From Meinhardsimonia xiamenensis (GTDB lineage Bacteria > Pseudomonadota > Alphaproteobacteria > Rhodobacterales > Rhodobacteraceae): DNA of 64,000 nucleotides. Both the position numbers and the translations under genes were made by a program. The stretch lies in the NCBI RefSeq assembly GCF_900102905.1, contig NZ_FNFV01000002.1, positions 372,001 to 436,000 of the forward strand, written 5' to 3'. Of this stretch, positions 24,507 to 33,328 are shown in pieces; positions within the stretch are counted from its first letter, which is position 1, and every line of letters starts with the position of its first letter. Under the pieces are notes generated by a model. That model searched no databases. It had not been told where the DNA came from and saw nothing but the letters and a program-made list of their open reading frames with translations.

Positions 24507-26477
24507 TCAGCCGAGCCCGCCGCGCGGGCGCGGGGGTGGGGCCTCTTCGCGCGGCGGTCGCGCTGGCTCGTCGCCTTCGCTCTCCAGCTTCAACGGGGCC
24601 TTGTCGCGCGCCATGAGCGCGGTCTCGAGGGCCTTGTCGAGCTCCTGGGCGCGCTTGACGTAGGCCGGGTTGCGATCCACCGGGACCTCGGGAACCCAGA
24701 GTTCGGCCAGTTCCTTCAATGCATGCCGGTCGTGCTGGTAGAAGGTCCGTTCCAGCTCGGCGGCTTCGAACTCGGAAAGCCCCATGCTCTCGAGCGCATA
24801 GCGCGCGGCCCTGAGCGAGCTGTCGAAGACCTCGCGCACGATCTTGTCGGCGCCGGCGCGGTGCAGCGCGAAGACATGGGCGCGGTCACGGGCGCGCGCG
24901 ATGATGAAAAGATCGGGGCGTGCGCGCCGGGCGAGCCGGACGATCTTGACCGCGGCCTCCGGGTTGTCGAGAGCGATGACCAGAACCTTCGCCTTGTCGA
25001 GCCCCGCGGCCTGCAGGATCTCGGGGCGGGTCGGATCGCCGAAATAGGCCTTGAAGCCGAAGCGGCGCATCAGCTGGATCTTCTGAAGATCGTTGTCGAG
25101 CACGGTGGCCTTCATGCCCGCCGCCTCGATCATGCGATTGACGACCTGCCCGAAGCGCCCGATGCCGACGATGATGATCTCGCCCTCGCTGTCGATGTTC
25201 TCGTCGGGCGCCTCGCGTGGGGCATGATCCTTCTGCCGGCGCGCCAGCCAGTCCATGGCCAGGAACATCAGCGGTGCCGAAAGCATCGTGAGCGCGATGA
25301 CGAGCAGCGTCTCCTGCGCCATGCGCTGGCCCAGTATGCCGAGCTGTGCGGCAAAGGCGATGAGCACGAAGCCGAACTCGCCGGCCTGCGCGAGGCCGAG
25401 CGTGAAGATCCAGCGGCTGCGGCCCTTCAGCTTGAAAAGATGGGCGAGGGCGAGAAGCACCAGTGCCTTGAGCGCCACGAGGCCGATCGCGAGACCGAGA
25501 ATGCGCCCCGGCCGGTCCGCGAGCAGCCCCAGATCCATCCCCGCGCCGACGGTGATGAAGAAGAGCCCCAGAAGCAGCCCCTTGAACGGCTCGATGTCCG
25601 ACTGCAGCTCGTGGCGGAACTCCGAGTTGGCGAGCACCACCCCGGCAAGAAAGGTGCCGAGCGCGGGCGAGAGCCCCACCAGCGTCATCAGGAAGGCAGT
25701 GCCGATGACGAGAAACAGTGCGAGAGCGGTATACATCTCCCGCAGCCGCGTGGCGTGAATGTAGCGAAACAGCGGCTGCACGAGATAGACGCCCGCCAGG
25801 ATCACCAGCCCCACCGCGCCGAGCGTGACAAGGGTCACGCCCCATCCCGGCAGGCCATCGACCAGCGACAGCGCCCCATGCGCGCCCTCAGCGGCTTTCT
25901 CGAGCTCCGACGCCCGGCGGATGGAGCCATCGGGGGCCAGCATGGGTTCGGTGCCGCCCAGCGACAGAAGCGGCATCAGCGCCAGCACCGGCACCACGGC
26001 GATGTCCTGGGTGAGCAGCACCGAGAAGGCCGAGCGCCCTCCGCTCGTCTTCATCAGGCCCTTCTCGCTCAGCGTCTGCAGCACGATCGCCGTTGACGAC
26101 ATCGCAAGGCTGAGGCCGAGCGCCACCGCCGCGGGCAGCGGCTGGCCCAGCGCCATCGCTCCCGCCGCCACCGCCGCCGTGGTCAGCGCGATCTGAAGTC
26201 CGCCCAGCCCCAGAAGCCGGTGGCGCATGTCCCACAGCACGCCGGGCTGCATCTCGAGCCCGATGAGAAACAGCATCAGCACGACGCCGAATTCGGCAAA
26301 GTGGCGCAGGTCGTGCGCCTCCTCGCCGACAAGCCCCAGCACCGGCCCCACGATCACGCCCGCGGCGAGGTAGCCCAGCACCGAGCCGAGCCCGAGCCGC
26401 GCCGCGACCGGGACGGCGATCACGGCCGCGCCGAGGTAGATCGTCGCCTGAAAGAGAAAGGCTTCCAATGCTCGCAC
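24507..26477 (-). CDS. Monovalent cation:proton antiporter-2 (KefB/KefC type)
   Basis: Inner-membrane CPA2 antiporter, probably potassium/proton. Of 656 residues, about the first 380 form 12-13 hydrophobic segments with the sodium/proton exchanger fold and the conserved MSSTAIVLQ block. The second part is a cytosolic RCK/TrkA-N domain with the nucleotide-binding GIGRFGQVVNRMIEAAGM. The C-terminal tail is Pro/Arg-rich. The glutathione-gating segment of true KefC is not clearly recognised. It lies 59 bases downstream of the Lrp gene stop on the same strand, so co-transcription is possible. Confidence 0.9.
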   Translation of the reverse strand: MRALEAFLFQATIYLGAAVIAVPVAARLGLGSVLGYLAAGVIVGPVLGLVGEEAHDLRHFAEFGVVLMLFLIGLEMQPGVLWDMRHRLLGLGGLQIALTTAAVAAGAMALGQPLPAAVALGLSLAMSSTAIVLQTLSEKGLMKTSGGRSAFSVLLTQDIAVVPVLALMPLLSLGGTEPMLAPDGSIRRASELEKAAEGAHGALSLVDGLPGWGVTLVTLGAVGLVILAGVYLVQPLFRYIHATRLREMYTALALFLVIGTAFLMTLVGLSPALGTFLAGVVLANSEFRHELQSDIEPFKGLLLGLFFITVGAGMDLGLLADRPGRILGLAIGLVALKALVLLALAHLFKLKGRSRWIFTLGLAQAGEFGFVLIAFAAQLGILGQRMAQETLLVIALTMLSAPLMFLAMDWLARRQKDHAPREAPDENIDSEGEIIIVGIGRFGQVVNRMIEAAGMKATVLDNDLQKIQLMRRFGFKAYFGDPTRPEILQAAGLDKAKVLVIALDNPEAAVKIVRLARRARPDLFIIARARDRAHVFALHRAGADKIVREVFDSSLRAARYALESMGLSEFEAAELERTFYQHDRHALKELAELWVPEVPVDRNPAYVKRAQELDKALETALMARDKAPLKLESEGDEPARPPREEAPPPRPRGGLG

Positions 26478-26536
26478 GCGCTCCCGTCGGAATTTCGTGA
26501 AGTATCGGGCCTGTGTCCCCGGCTCGCAACCCGCTC

Positions 26537-26995
26537 CTAGACGGGCAACGGTGCATCAGCCTTCAGCACGTTCATCACGATCTGGCTCTGCACCCGGGCG
26601 ACGGCGGGATCGGGCAGCAGCGCCTCGTGGATGAGCCGGTTCAGCGCCGCCAGATCCTCGCAATGCACCTGCAAGAGGTAGTCGGCCTCGCCGGTCAGCG
26701 TCCAGGCGGCGGTGATTTCGGGGCGCGTTTCCACAAGGCGGATGAAGCCCTTCACCTTGTCGGGGGCGTGGGTGGCCATCTGCACCTGTACAAAGGCCTG
26801 CACCGTGAGACCCGCGCGGCGCGCATCGAGCCGCGCGCCGTAGCCGCGGATGAGCCCCGCAGCCTCAAGCCGTTGGCGCCGCCGCCCCACCTGGCTTGGC
26901 GACAGGTTGAGCATGCGCCCCAGCGCTTCCGCCGTGAGGGTCGAATCACGCTGAAGAGCAGCCAGGAGGGCCCGGTCGGTTGCATCGATCTTCAT
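26537..26995 (-). CDS. Lrp/AsnC family transcriptional regulator
   Basis: DNA-binding regulator (152 aa). The N-terminal helix-turn-helix is in MKIDATDRALLAALQRDST and LTAEALGRMLNLSPSQVGRRRQRLE. The C-terminal RAM ligand-binding domain has TVQAFVQVQMA and ITAAWTLTGEADYLLQV. I start at the ATG at 26995. An upstream in-frame ATG at 27013 would add six residues. It is divergent from hppD with a 140-base spacer, a layout that suggests it controls hppD and itself, probably in response to an amino acid such as tyrosine. The Kef-type antiporter follows it. Confidence 0.9.
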   Translation of the reverse strand: MKIDATDRALLAALQRDSTLTAEALGRMLNLSPSQVGRRRQRLEAAGLIRGYGARLDARRAGLTVQAFVQVQMATHAPDKVKGFIRLVETRPEITAAWTLTGEADYLLQVHCEDLAALNRLIHEALLPDPAVARVQSQIVMNVLKADAPLPV

Positions 26996-27041
26996 GCGGG
27001 AAAGATGCATGTCCCTTAGATGAAATGCAACCATCATGCAT

Positions 27042-27069
27042 GCGAAAAGCGATAAGGGTGCAATTTCGC
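27042..27069. promoter_or_regulatory. Inverted repeat GCGAAA/TTTCGC in the hppD-lrp spacer
   Basis: The half-sites at 27042-27047 and 27064-27069 lie on the divergent spacer between the Lrp-type gene and hppD. Centre spacing (22 bases between outer centres) is about two helical turns, which suits an Lrp dimer, but the motif is short. Confidence 0.3.
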
Positions 27070-27135
27070 GCACAATACGCGGCAGAGACGCGCAAGAATT
27101 GCGACATCAGTTCTCAGGCCCTGGGAGGAACAGTC

Positions 27136-28227
27136 ATGGGACCATTCCCGCACAACGCACCGCCGGCGGAGATCTCGCCGGAAAACCCCGCCGGCACCGA
27201 TGGTTTCGAATTCGTGGAGTTCGCCCATCCCGAGCCGGAGAAGCTGCGCGAGCTGTTCGCGAAGATGGGCTTCGCCCACACCGCCACGCACAAGACGAAG
27301 GCGATCGAGCTGTGGCAGCAGGGCGGCATCAGCTTTCTCCTGAACGCCGAGCCCGGCAGCCATGCCGCGCGCTTCATTGAGGAGCACGGCCCCTGCGCGC
27401 CCTCGATGGGCTGGCGCGTGGTCGATGCCGAACACGCCTTTCGCCACGCTGTGGCCCAGGGCGCGACGCCCTATGAAGGCTCCGGCAAGACCATGGATGT
27501 GCCGGCCATCGTCGGCATCGGCGGCAGCCTGATCTACTTCATCGACGGCTACCGCGAAGCCTCGCCCTACAATGCCGAATTCGACTGGATCGACACCGCC
27601 TACCCGCAAGGGGCGGGCTTTTACTACATTGACCACCTCACCCACAACGTCCATCGCGGCAACATGGACAAGTGGTTCGAGTTCTACGGGCGCATCTTCA
27701 ATTTCCGCGAGATCCGCTTCTTCGACATCGAGGGCAAGTACACCGCGCTCTACTCGCGCGCGCTCACCTCGCCCTGCGGGCGCATCCGCATCCCCATCAA
27801 CGAGGACCGCTCGGAGAATGGCCAGATCGTCGAATATCTGCGCCGCTACAACGGCGAGGGCATCCAGCACATCGCCATCGGCACCGAGGACATCTACTCC
27901 TCGGTCGATACGATCGCCGAGAACGGCATCCGCTTCATGCCGAAGCCGCCCATGACCTACTACGAGATGTCGCATGACCGGGTGAAGGGCCATCAGGAGC
28001 CGATCGAGAAGCTCGCCCGCCACGGCATCCTGATCGACGGCGAGGGTGTCGTCGGCGGCGGGGAGACGAAGATCCTGCTGCAGATCTTCTCGAGGACGGT
28101 GATCGGCCCGATCTTCTTCGAGTTCATCCAGCGCAAGGGCGACGAGGGCTTCGGCGAAGGCAACTTCAAGGCGCTCTTCGAGTCGATCGAGGCCGATCAG
28201 ATCGCGCGGGGGGTGCTCAAGGCCTAA
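27136..28227 (+). CDS. hppD: 4-hydroxyphenylpyruvate dioxygenase
   Basis: Iron(II) enzyme of tyrosine catabolism that makes homogentisate from 4-hydroxyphenylpyruvate. At 363 residues it is full length with two vicinal-oxygen-chelate domains. The iron ligands are visible as His167 in DHLTHNV, His245 in GIQHIAIG and Glu329 in FFEFIQRKG. GGGAGGAACAGTC precedes the ATG at 27136, an excellent start. Longer N-terminal readings are not supported. Homogentisate 1,2-dioxygenase and other tyrosine genes are not in the window. The divergent Lrp-type gene is the likely regulator. Confidence 0.97.
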   Translation: MGPFPHNAPPAEISPENPAGTDGFEFVEFAHPEPEKLRELFAKMGFAHTATHKTKAIELWQQGGISFLLNAEPGSHAARFIEEHGPCAPSMGWRVVDAEHAFRHAVAQGATPYEGSGKTMDVPAIVGIGGSLIYFIDGYREASPYNAEFDWIDTAYPQGAGFYYIDHLTHNVHRGNMDKWFEFYGRIFNFREIRFFDIEGKYTALYSRALTSPCGRIRIPINEDRSENGQIVEYLRRYNGEGIQHIAIGTEDIYSSVDTIAENGIRFMPKPPMTYYEMSHDRVKGHQEPIEKLARHGILIDGEGVVGGGETKILLQIFSRTVIGPIFFEFIQRKGDEGFGEGNFKALFESIEADQIARGVLKA

Positions 28228-28263
28228 GACGCTGCGTGAGGGCGCAGGGGGCGCGCGCGGCGC

Positions 28264-31023
28264 TCAACCGCTCGGCACTCTGAGCGTCAGCGTGCGCCCG
28301 CCCTTGACGTAGACGATCGCATCGTCGTCGATGGCGGCGACCCGGCCGCCGTCGAGACTGTCGCCGACCTTGACCTTGACAAGCCGTCCCGATGGCAGCC
28401 GCACCAGCGCCCGCCGGTTCGAAGGCGTCCCGAAGACGCCGATAAGATTGACCCGCCGCAGGTTGATCGCGTCCTCAAGCGTTGCCTCGCGCGCCACGCT
28501 GGCCCGGGTCGGCACGGAAGGGGTGTCCGGTGGCGCAACATCGGGCGCGGGCGGGGCAACCGTCAGGCGCGCGCGCGCTTCCTCCACGATGCGCGCGAAG
28601 TCTCCGGGGCGGGCCTGCGGCACCACCGAGGCGGCCACGGCGAGGGCGGTCGGCTCATCCTCATCCTCTTCGGCGAAGTCCTGCGGCGAGTCGGGGCGCA
28701 ATTGCGGCCGGATCGCCGCGAGCTCGCGCAGCGAGCGCCCGCCCAGCCGGCTGCGTTCGTTGCCCTCGACGAGGTCGGCCGGCCGCGGCACGGGCCGCAC
28801 CTGCCGCAGCCGTTCGAGATCGGGTGCGACTCGCGCGGGGCCGCTGAGCCCCTCCGGGCGCGGAACCGGCACCACGACGGGGCGGCCGGCGCGCACGATG
28901 ATGCCTTCCGGGGTCAGCGTGCCTTCCGGAGTGGCAAGCACGAGCCCGCGCTCGTCAAGCTCGAAGCTCGTGCCCGGCGGTGGCGGTGGCACCGGCGTCG
29001 CCGGGCGCTGATCGGACCGGGGCAGCCCCGCCTCGGGCAGCGCGTAGGCATCGAGCATCTCGATGCGCGTGTCGATCGAGGCGATGTAGAGCTCGTCAAG
29101 CGCCTCTCCCCGAGGGCTCACGCCGGGATCCGGGTCAAGCGGCCAGATCCCGGTGCGGGCGTAATGCGCCTCGGCCAGCTCGCGGCTCATCGGTTGGATG
29201 AGGCTGGCCGGCGGCACGGCCCCGGAAGACACGTCGGGGCTCTCGGGGTTCGCGGCATCCAGCGCCGCTCGGTCGTCGAGGCGCGCGACGTCGAGGGGGC
29301 GGCTCTCACCGCCTGCCGTGCCGTCGGGCGCGTCCGGCACGACTGGCGCGCCCGCGCCCCCGGGCGCGGGAGCTGGCGGCGTCGTCTCGAGCGCAATCTC
29401 CGCCTCTGGCGTCGGCGCTTCGGAAAGGCGCGACGCGGGCGTGCCCCCCTCGTCGCCGCCGCGCGGGGGGCCCTCGTCGGCACCGACGAGGCCGCCGGAG
29501 CCCTCTTCCGAAGGTGGCGCGCTCAGCGCGATGTCAAAGTCCGGCAGCGACACCGTCGCCGTTTCCGCCGCCGGCGTCTCTTCGCGGGCTGCCGGCAGGA
29601 GTGTTGGCGCCTCGGCGCCTTCCGGCGCCACGGTCTCTCCGCCGTCGCGCCTCAGCAAGGCGATGGCGGCGACGAGAAGCAGCACCACGACAAGTGTCGC
29701 GGAAATGGCGATGCCGATGGTTCGGGCCGTGTCGCGTGCGCTCGCCTGTGGGCTGCCGCGCGCGCCGAAGATGGTGAGCGCCTCCGCCTCTTTCGGGTCC
29801 GGGCCGGCAGGGCGGAAGAGCCGCTCGCGCCAGCCAGCGAGAATTGCGGCAGGGCCGCGCGGCTTGCGCGTTGCCTCTTTCGGGCCGGAGGGCTTCTGCT
29901 TGCCTGGACGGGCAGTCTCCCCCTTGGCCGACACGGGCGGGGCCGGTGTCGCGGATGCGGCCGGTGTCACACGGCTCGGGGCCGCAGCCCGTGGTTTCGT
30001 CCGGCCCCCGGGGCGTGCGGGCTTGTCCGTCGTCTCCGCCGCCTTTCCGGAACGCCCCGAGAGCGCGGGGCCGGACCCGGCAGGGATGACGGGGCCGAGG
30101 CGCGGCCTGGCGTGCTCGAGCCGCGGCGCGGGAGGCGTGGTCTCCTCGAGGGCGGCTTCGGGGCGCTGATCCCTTGCCTTCCCATTCTCATGGCCCGGTG
30201 CGGCCGCCACGGATGGGGAAGACACCTCAGTGCCGGAGGATGCACCCGGTTCATCCCCCGGCGGCTTCTGGCCAAGATGCGCGTTGCTCACGCCGACGGA
30301 AAGCCTTGCCTGCGCCGACAGCTTCGGCGGCGTCCCGGCACCCGTGGCCGCCGGCCGGTCGCCGCCGCCCTTTCGATGACGGGCGGAGAAGCTCACGGCC
30401 GGCACAGGCGCTGCCTGCTCGGGGGGCGGGGCAGTGTCCGTGCTGCCCGGCTCCTCGCTCCCGGGCGGGACGGCGCCTGCGCCAGCGGGCGCTGCGGGCG
30501 CGACCTGCGACGCGGCGGCCTGCGCCGGCTTTCTCAGTCGTGCGGCATGCCGTGTGGGGCCGAAGTCGGGCTCACCCGGGAACTTCGCCGGGTCGGGTGC
30601 GGCGGTGAAGCATACGGGGTTGAAGCGATGCTCCACGGCAAAGCTTTCGGCCTCCTCCAGCGTTTCGCGCGCCACGACAGCGACCTTGACCACCTCGCCC
30701 TCGCCCGCCCAGTCGAACACGAGTTCGTCGAGCGCGTAGGGCGTCATGCCGTCGAGCGCCTCGCGGATCTGCGCCTCGCGCGCCGCGTCCCCCGGGCCGG
30801 GGGCGTGGATTTCGGTGTAGAGGATCTGGCTGTCGGGCAGGATCAGTGCCGTGGTGATGCCGCCGCTTTCAAGCTCGGAAGCGGTGCGGCGCAGCATCTG
30901 CAGCTGCCGGCCCAGATCGGGTGCATCGACCGCGACTTCGCCCACGCGCATCCAGCCCGCGCCGGTGCGATGCAGAAGCGTGATGCCCTCATGGCTGAGG
31001 TTCAGGGCGAAATTGGGCGTCAT
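28264..31023 (-). CDS. Large bitopic hypothetical protein with GspL/PilM-like N-terminus and GspC/PilP-like C-terminus (919 aa)
   Basis: Function unknown. Residues 1 to about 160 (LNLSHEGITLLHRTGAGWMRVGE onward) resemble the actin-like fold of GspL/PilM, with an aspartate-rich ALDGMTPYALDELVFDW. A long Pro/Ala/Arg-rich disordered linker follows. One clear membrane segment lies at about residues 430-452 (IGIAISATLVVVLLLVAAIA). After a second disordered region, the last 70 residues form a compact domain (RRVNLIGVFGTPSNRRALV, KVKVGDSLDGG) like the GspC/PilP homology domain that holds secretin partners. The topology is therefore cytoplasmic N-terminus and periplasmic C-terminus. No other secretion or pilus gene is nearby. 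The domain assignments are pattern-based. Confidence 0.65.
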   Translation of the reverse strand: MTPNFALNLSHEGITLLHRTGAGWMRVGEVAVDAPDLGRQLQMLRRTASELESGGITTALILPDSQILYTEIHAPGPGDAAREAQIREALDGMTPYALDELVFDWAGEGEVVKVAVVARETLEEAESFAVEHRFNPVCFTAAPDPAKFPGEPDFGPTRHAARLRKPAQAAASQVAPAAPAGAGAVPPGSEEPGSTDTAPPPEQAAPVPAVSFSARHRKGGGDRPAATGAGTPPKLSAQARLSVGVSNAHLGQKPPGDEPGASSGTEVSSPSVAAAPGHENGKARDQRPEAALEETTPPAPRLEHARPRLGPVIPAGSGPALSGRSGKAAETTDKPARPGGRTKPRAAAPSRVTPAASATPAPPVSAKGETARPGKQKPSGPKEATRKPRGPAAILAGWRERLFRPAGPDPKEAEALTIFGARGSPQASARDTARTIGIAISATLVVVLLLVAAIALLRRDGGETVAPEGAEAPTLLPAAREETPAAETATVSLPDFDIALSAPPSEEGSGGLVGADEGPPRGGDEGGTPASRLSEAPTPEAEIALETTPPAPAPGGAGAPVVPDAPDGTAGGESRPLDVARLDDRAALDAANPESPDVSSGAVPPASLIQPMSRELAEAHYARTGIWPLDPDPGVSPRGEALDELYIASIDTRIEMLDAYALPEAGLPRSDQRPATPVPPPPPGTSFELDERGLVLATPEGTLTPEGIIVRAGRPVVVPVPRPEGLSGPARVAPDLERLRQVRPVPRPADLVEGNERSRLGGRSLRELAAIRPQLRPDSPQDFAEEDEDEPTALAVAASVVPQARPGDFARIVEEARARLTVAPPAPDVAPPDTPSVPTRASVAREATLEDAINLRRVNLIGVFGTPSNRRALVRLPSGRLVKVKVGDSLDGGRVAAIDDDAIVYVKGGRTLTLRVPSG

Positions 31024-31207
31024 CGCTCCCGTCTAGCACAGCGCGTTCAGCAAGTTGGAGTCAGGCCCCCAGATCCGCGCCATCGTACAGCATGAAATTG
31101 CCGACGCAAAGAAAACCCGACCCGACCCCTTGTTGGGATGCCCGTCCGGAGGCCACATCTGCTCCCTGATGACCACTGATGCAATCTGCAACGGCAAGGG
31201 ACTTCCC

Positions 31208-31900
31208 ATGAACCATCGACAACTGCTTTCCGCGCTGCTCGCGCTGTTCTGGTTCGCCGCGCCGGCATTGGCGGGAGATGAACGTGCGACCATCACCGTC
31301 TCCGGCCACGGCGAGGCGAGCGCCGCTCCCGACACCGTGCACCTGACGTTGGGCGTCGAGGAATTCGCGCCGACCGCGCGCGCGGCCATGGCGGCGGCGT
31401 CTCAAGGCGCCGCCGCGATCCTCGAGGCCCTGGCGGCTGCCGGCGTCGAACCACGCGATGTGCAGACAAGCGAGATCACGCTGGAGCCCCGCATTGCGCG
31501 CGGGCGCGACGCGGAGGACATGGAGATCACGGGTTTCGAGGCGCGCAACATGCTGCGTGTGCGGCTGCGCGCGGTGGAAAGCGCCGGCGCCGTGCTCGAC
31601 GCCGTGCTTGCCGCCGGGGCGAACAGCTTTCGCGGGCTGAGCTTCGGCCTCGACGCGCCCGGGACACTCGCCGAGGAGGCGCGCCGGCTGGCCGTGGCCG
31701 ATGCGATGCGCCGCGCGCAGGTGCTTGCCGAGGCGGCGGGGGTGCGGCTTGGTCCGGTCGTTTCCGTCACCGAGACTTCCGGCGGCGCGCCGGTGGCCAT
31801 GGAGATGATGCGTACCGCCGCACCCGGCGCGCCCGTGGCCGCGGGGGAGGTGACGGTGTCGGTCACCGTGACCATGGTGTTCGCCCTCGAGCAGGGCTGA
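31208..31900 (+). CDS. SIMPL domain (DUF541) periplasmic protein
   Basis: Secreted protein (230 aa) of the SIMPL/DUF541 family, which forms beta-rich oligomers and has been linked to oxidative stress tolerance. The ATG at 31208 follows AAGGGA and begins a signal peptide with a hydrophobic core (LLSALLALFWFAAPALA), probably cleaved after residue 22. The mature part starts ATITVSGHGEASAAPDTVHLTLGVE, the usual family opening. The rest has the typical repeating alpha/beta pattern. Longer upstream starts are not supported. It ends in a short spacer before the convergent metY gene. Confidence 0.88.
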   Translation: MNHRQLLSALLALFWFAAPALAGDERATITVSGHGEASAAPDTVHLTLGVEEFAPTARAAMAAASQGAAAILEALAAAGVEPRDVQTSEITLEPRIARGRDAEDMEITGFEARNMLRVRLRAVESAGAVLDAVLAAGANSFRGLSFGLDAPGTLAEEARRLAVADAMRRAQVLAEAAGVRLGPVVSVTETSGGAPVAMEMMRTAAPGAPVAAGEVTVSVTVTMVFALEQG

Positions 31901-31902
31901 GC

Positions 31903-31923
31903 GGGCGGGCGCGCCGCCCGCCC
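31903..31923. terminator. 8-bp hairpin between the SIMPL and metY genes
   Basis: GGGCGGGC (31903-31910) pairs with GCCCGCCC (31916-31923) around a 5-base loop, and a second hairpin CCTCG-AAC-CGAGG sits at 31922-31934. There is no T-run, so either RNA end protection or Rho-assisted termination of both convergent transcripts is possible. Confidence 0.4.
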
Positions 31924-31950
31924 TCGAACCGAGGTTCAGCGCCTGCGCTC

Positions 31951-33252
31951 TCAGCGCGTCTCGCCGGTGGCCGCCGTCAGCGCCTGATCGAGATCGGCGA
32001 TGAGGTCGCTGGGGTCTTCAAGCCCGATCGACACGCGCACCACGTTCGGCTCCGCCCCGGCCGCCTTCTGCTGCTCGGGCGTGAGCTGGCGGTGCGTGGT
32101 GGAGGCCGAGTGAATGATCAGCGAGCGCGCGTCGCCGAGGTTGGCGACATGGCTGAAGATCTGCAGGCTGTCGACGAGCTTGACACAGGCCTCGTAGCCT
32201 CCCTTCACCGCGAAGGTGAAAAGCGCCCCCGCCCCCTTGGGGCAGATCCGCGCCATCCGCTCGTGGTAGGGCGAGCTCTCGAGACCCGCGTAGGTGACGT
32301 GTTCGACCCGCGGATCGGACTCGAGCCACCGCGCGACGATTTCCGCGTTCTCGACATGCTTCTTCATGCGCAGGCTGAGCGTCTCGATGCCGAGCAGTGT
32401 GTAATGCGCGGCTTGCGGATTCAGCGTCATGCCGAGGTCGCGCAGGCCCACCGCGATGCCGTGGAAGGTGAACGCCAGCGGCCCGAAGGTCTCATGGAAC
32501 TTGAGCCCGTGATAGGCCGGCTCTGGCGCCGAGAGCGAGGGGAACTTGTCCGACGCCGACCAGTCGAACTTGCCGGAATCGACGACGGCGCCGCCGGTCA
32601 CGGTGCCGTTGCCGGTGAGATACTTGGTCAGCGAATGCACCACCAGCGTCGCGCCATGCTCGATCGGCCGGCAGAGGTAGGGCGTGGCCGAGGTGTTGTC
32701 GACGATCAGCGGGATGCCGGCCTCGTCGGCGATCTTCGCCAGCGCGTCGAGATCGGTGATGTAGCCGCCGGGGTTGGCGATGGTCTCGCAGAAGAGCGCG
32801 CGGGTGTCATCGTCGATCGCCGCGCGCACCGCGTCGAGATCCTCGGTGTCGACGAATTTCGCCGACCAGCCAAAGCGGCGGATGGTGTGGGAAAACTGGG
32901 TGACGGTGCCGCCATAGAGCCGCGTGGAGGCGACCACGTTGCGCCCCGGCGCCATCAGCGGAAACAGCGCCATGATCTGGGCGGCGTGGCCCGAGGAGCA
33001 GCACACCGCGCCCTGACCGCCCTCGAGCGTGGCCACCCGTTCCTGCAGCGCGGCAACGGTGGGGTTGGTGAGGCGGGAGTAGATGTAGCCCACCTCCTGA
33101 AGGTTGAAGAGGGCGGCGGCGTGTTCGGCATCGCGAAACACATAGGCCGTGGTCTGGTAGATGGGCACCTGTCGCGCGCCGGTGGCCGGATCGGGCCGGG
33201 CGCCGGCGTGGATCTGCAGCGTGTCGAAACCGTAGGCGGGGCCTTCTGACAT
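31951..33252 (-). CDS. O-acetylhomoserine aminocarboxypropyltransferase (sulfhydrylase)
   Basis: Pyridoxal-phosphate enzyme that makes homocysteine from O-acetylhomoserine and sulfide (MetY type), or cystathionine-related products. The 433-residue chain is in the Cys/Met metabolism family. The PLP lysine is Lys210 in VVHSLTKYLTGNG, and IYQTTAYVF, LEGGQGAVCCSSGHAAQ and LIVDNTSATPYL match the MetY subgroup well. The ATG at 33252 follows GGGAGA. I saw no SAM-type riboswitch in the 76-base leader. It is upstream-adjacent to a Deg-type protease on the same strand. Confidence 0.92.
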   Translation of the reverse strand: MSEGPAYGFDTLQIHAGARPDPATGARQVPIYQTTAYVFRDAEHAAALFNLQEVGYIYSRLTNPTVAALQERVATLEGGQGAVCCSSGHAAQIMALFPLMAPGRNVVASTRLYGGTVTQFSHTIRRFGWSAKFVDTEDLDAVRAAIDDDTRALFCETIANPGGYITDLDALAKIADEAGIPLIVDNTSATPYLCRPIEHGATLVVHSLTKYLTGNGTVTGGAVVDSGKFDWSASDKFPSLSAPEPAYHGLKFHETFGPLAFTFHGIAVGLRDLGMTLNPQAAHYTLLGIETLSLRMKKHVENAEIVARWLESDPRVEHVTYAGLESSPYHERMARICPKGAGALFTFAVKGGYEACVKLVDSLQIFSHVANLGDARSLIIHSASTTHRQLTPEQQKAAGAEPNVVRVSIGLEDPSDLIADLDQALTAATGETR

Positions 33253-33328
33253 GGGATTCTCCCTGATGACAATCGGGCACAAGGATTACGCGGCGCGGTC
33301 GGGCTCGGCAACCGGCGCTCATCGCGCG

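Noticed and set aside
33253-33328. SAM-type riboswitch before the O-acetylhomoserine sulfhydrylase gene
   Set aside because: The 76-base leader does not show the conserved loops of SAM-II or SAM/SAH riboswitches that I know.
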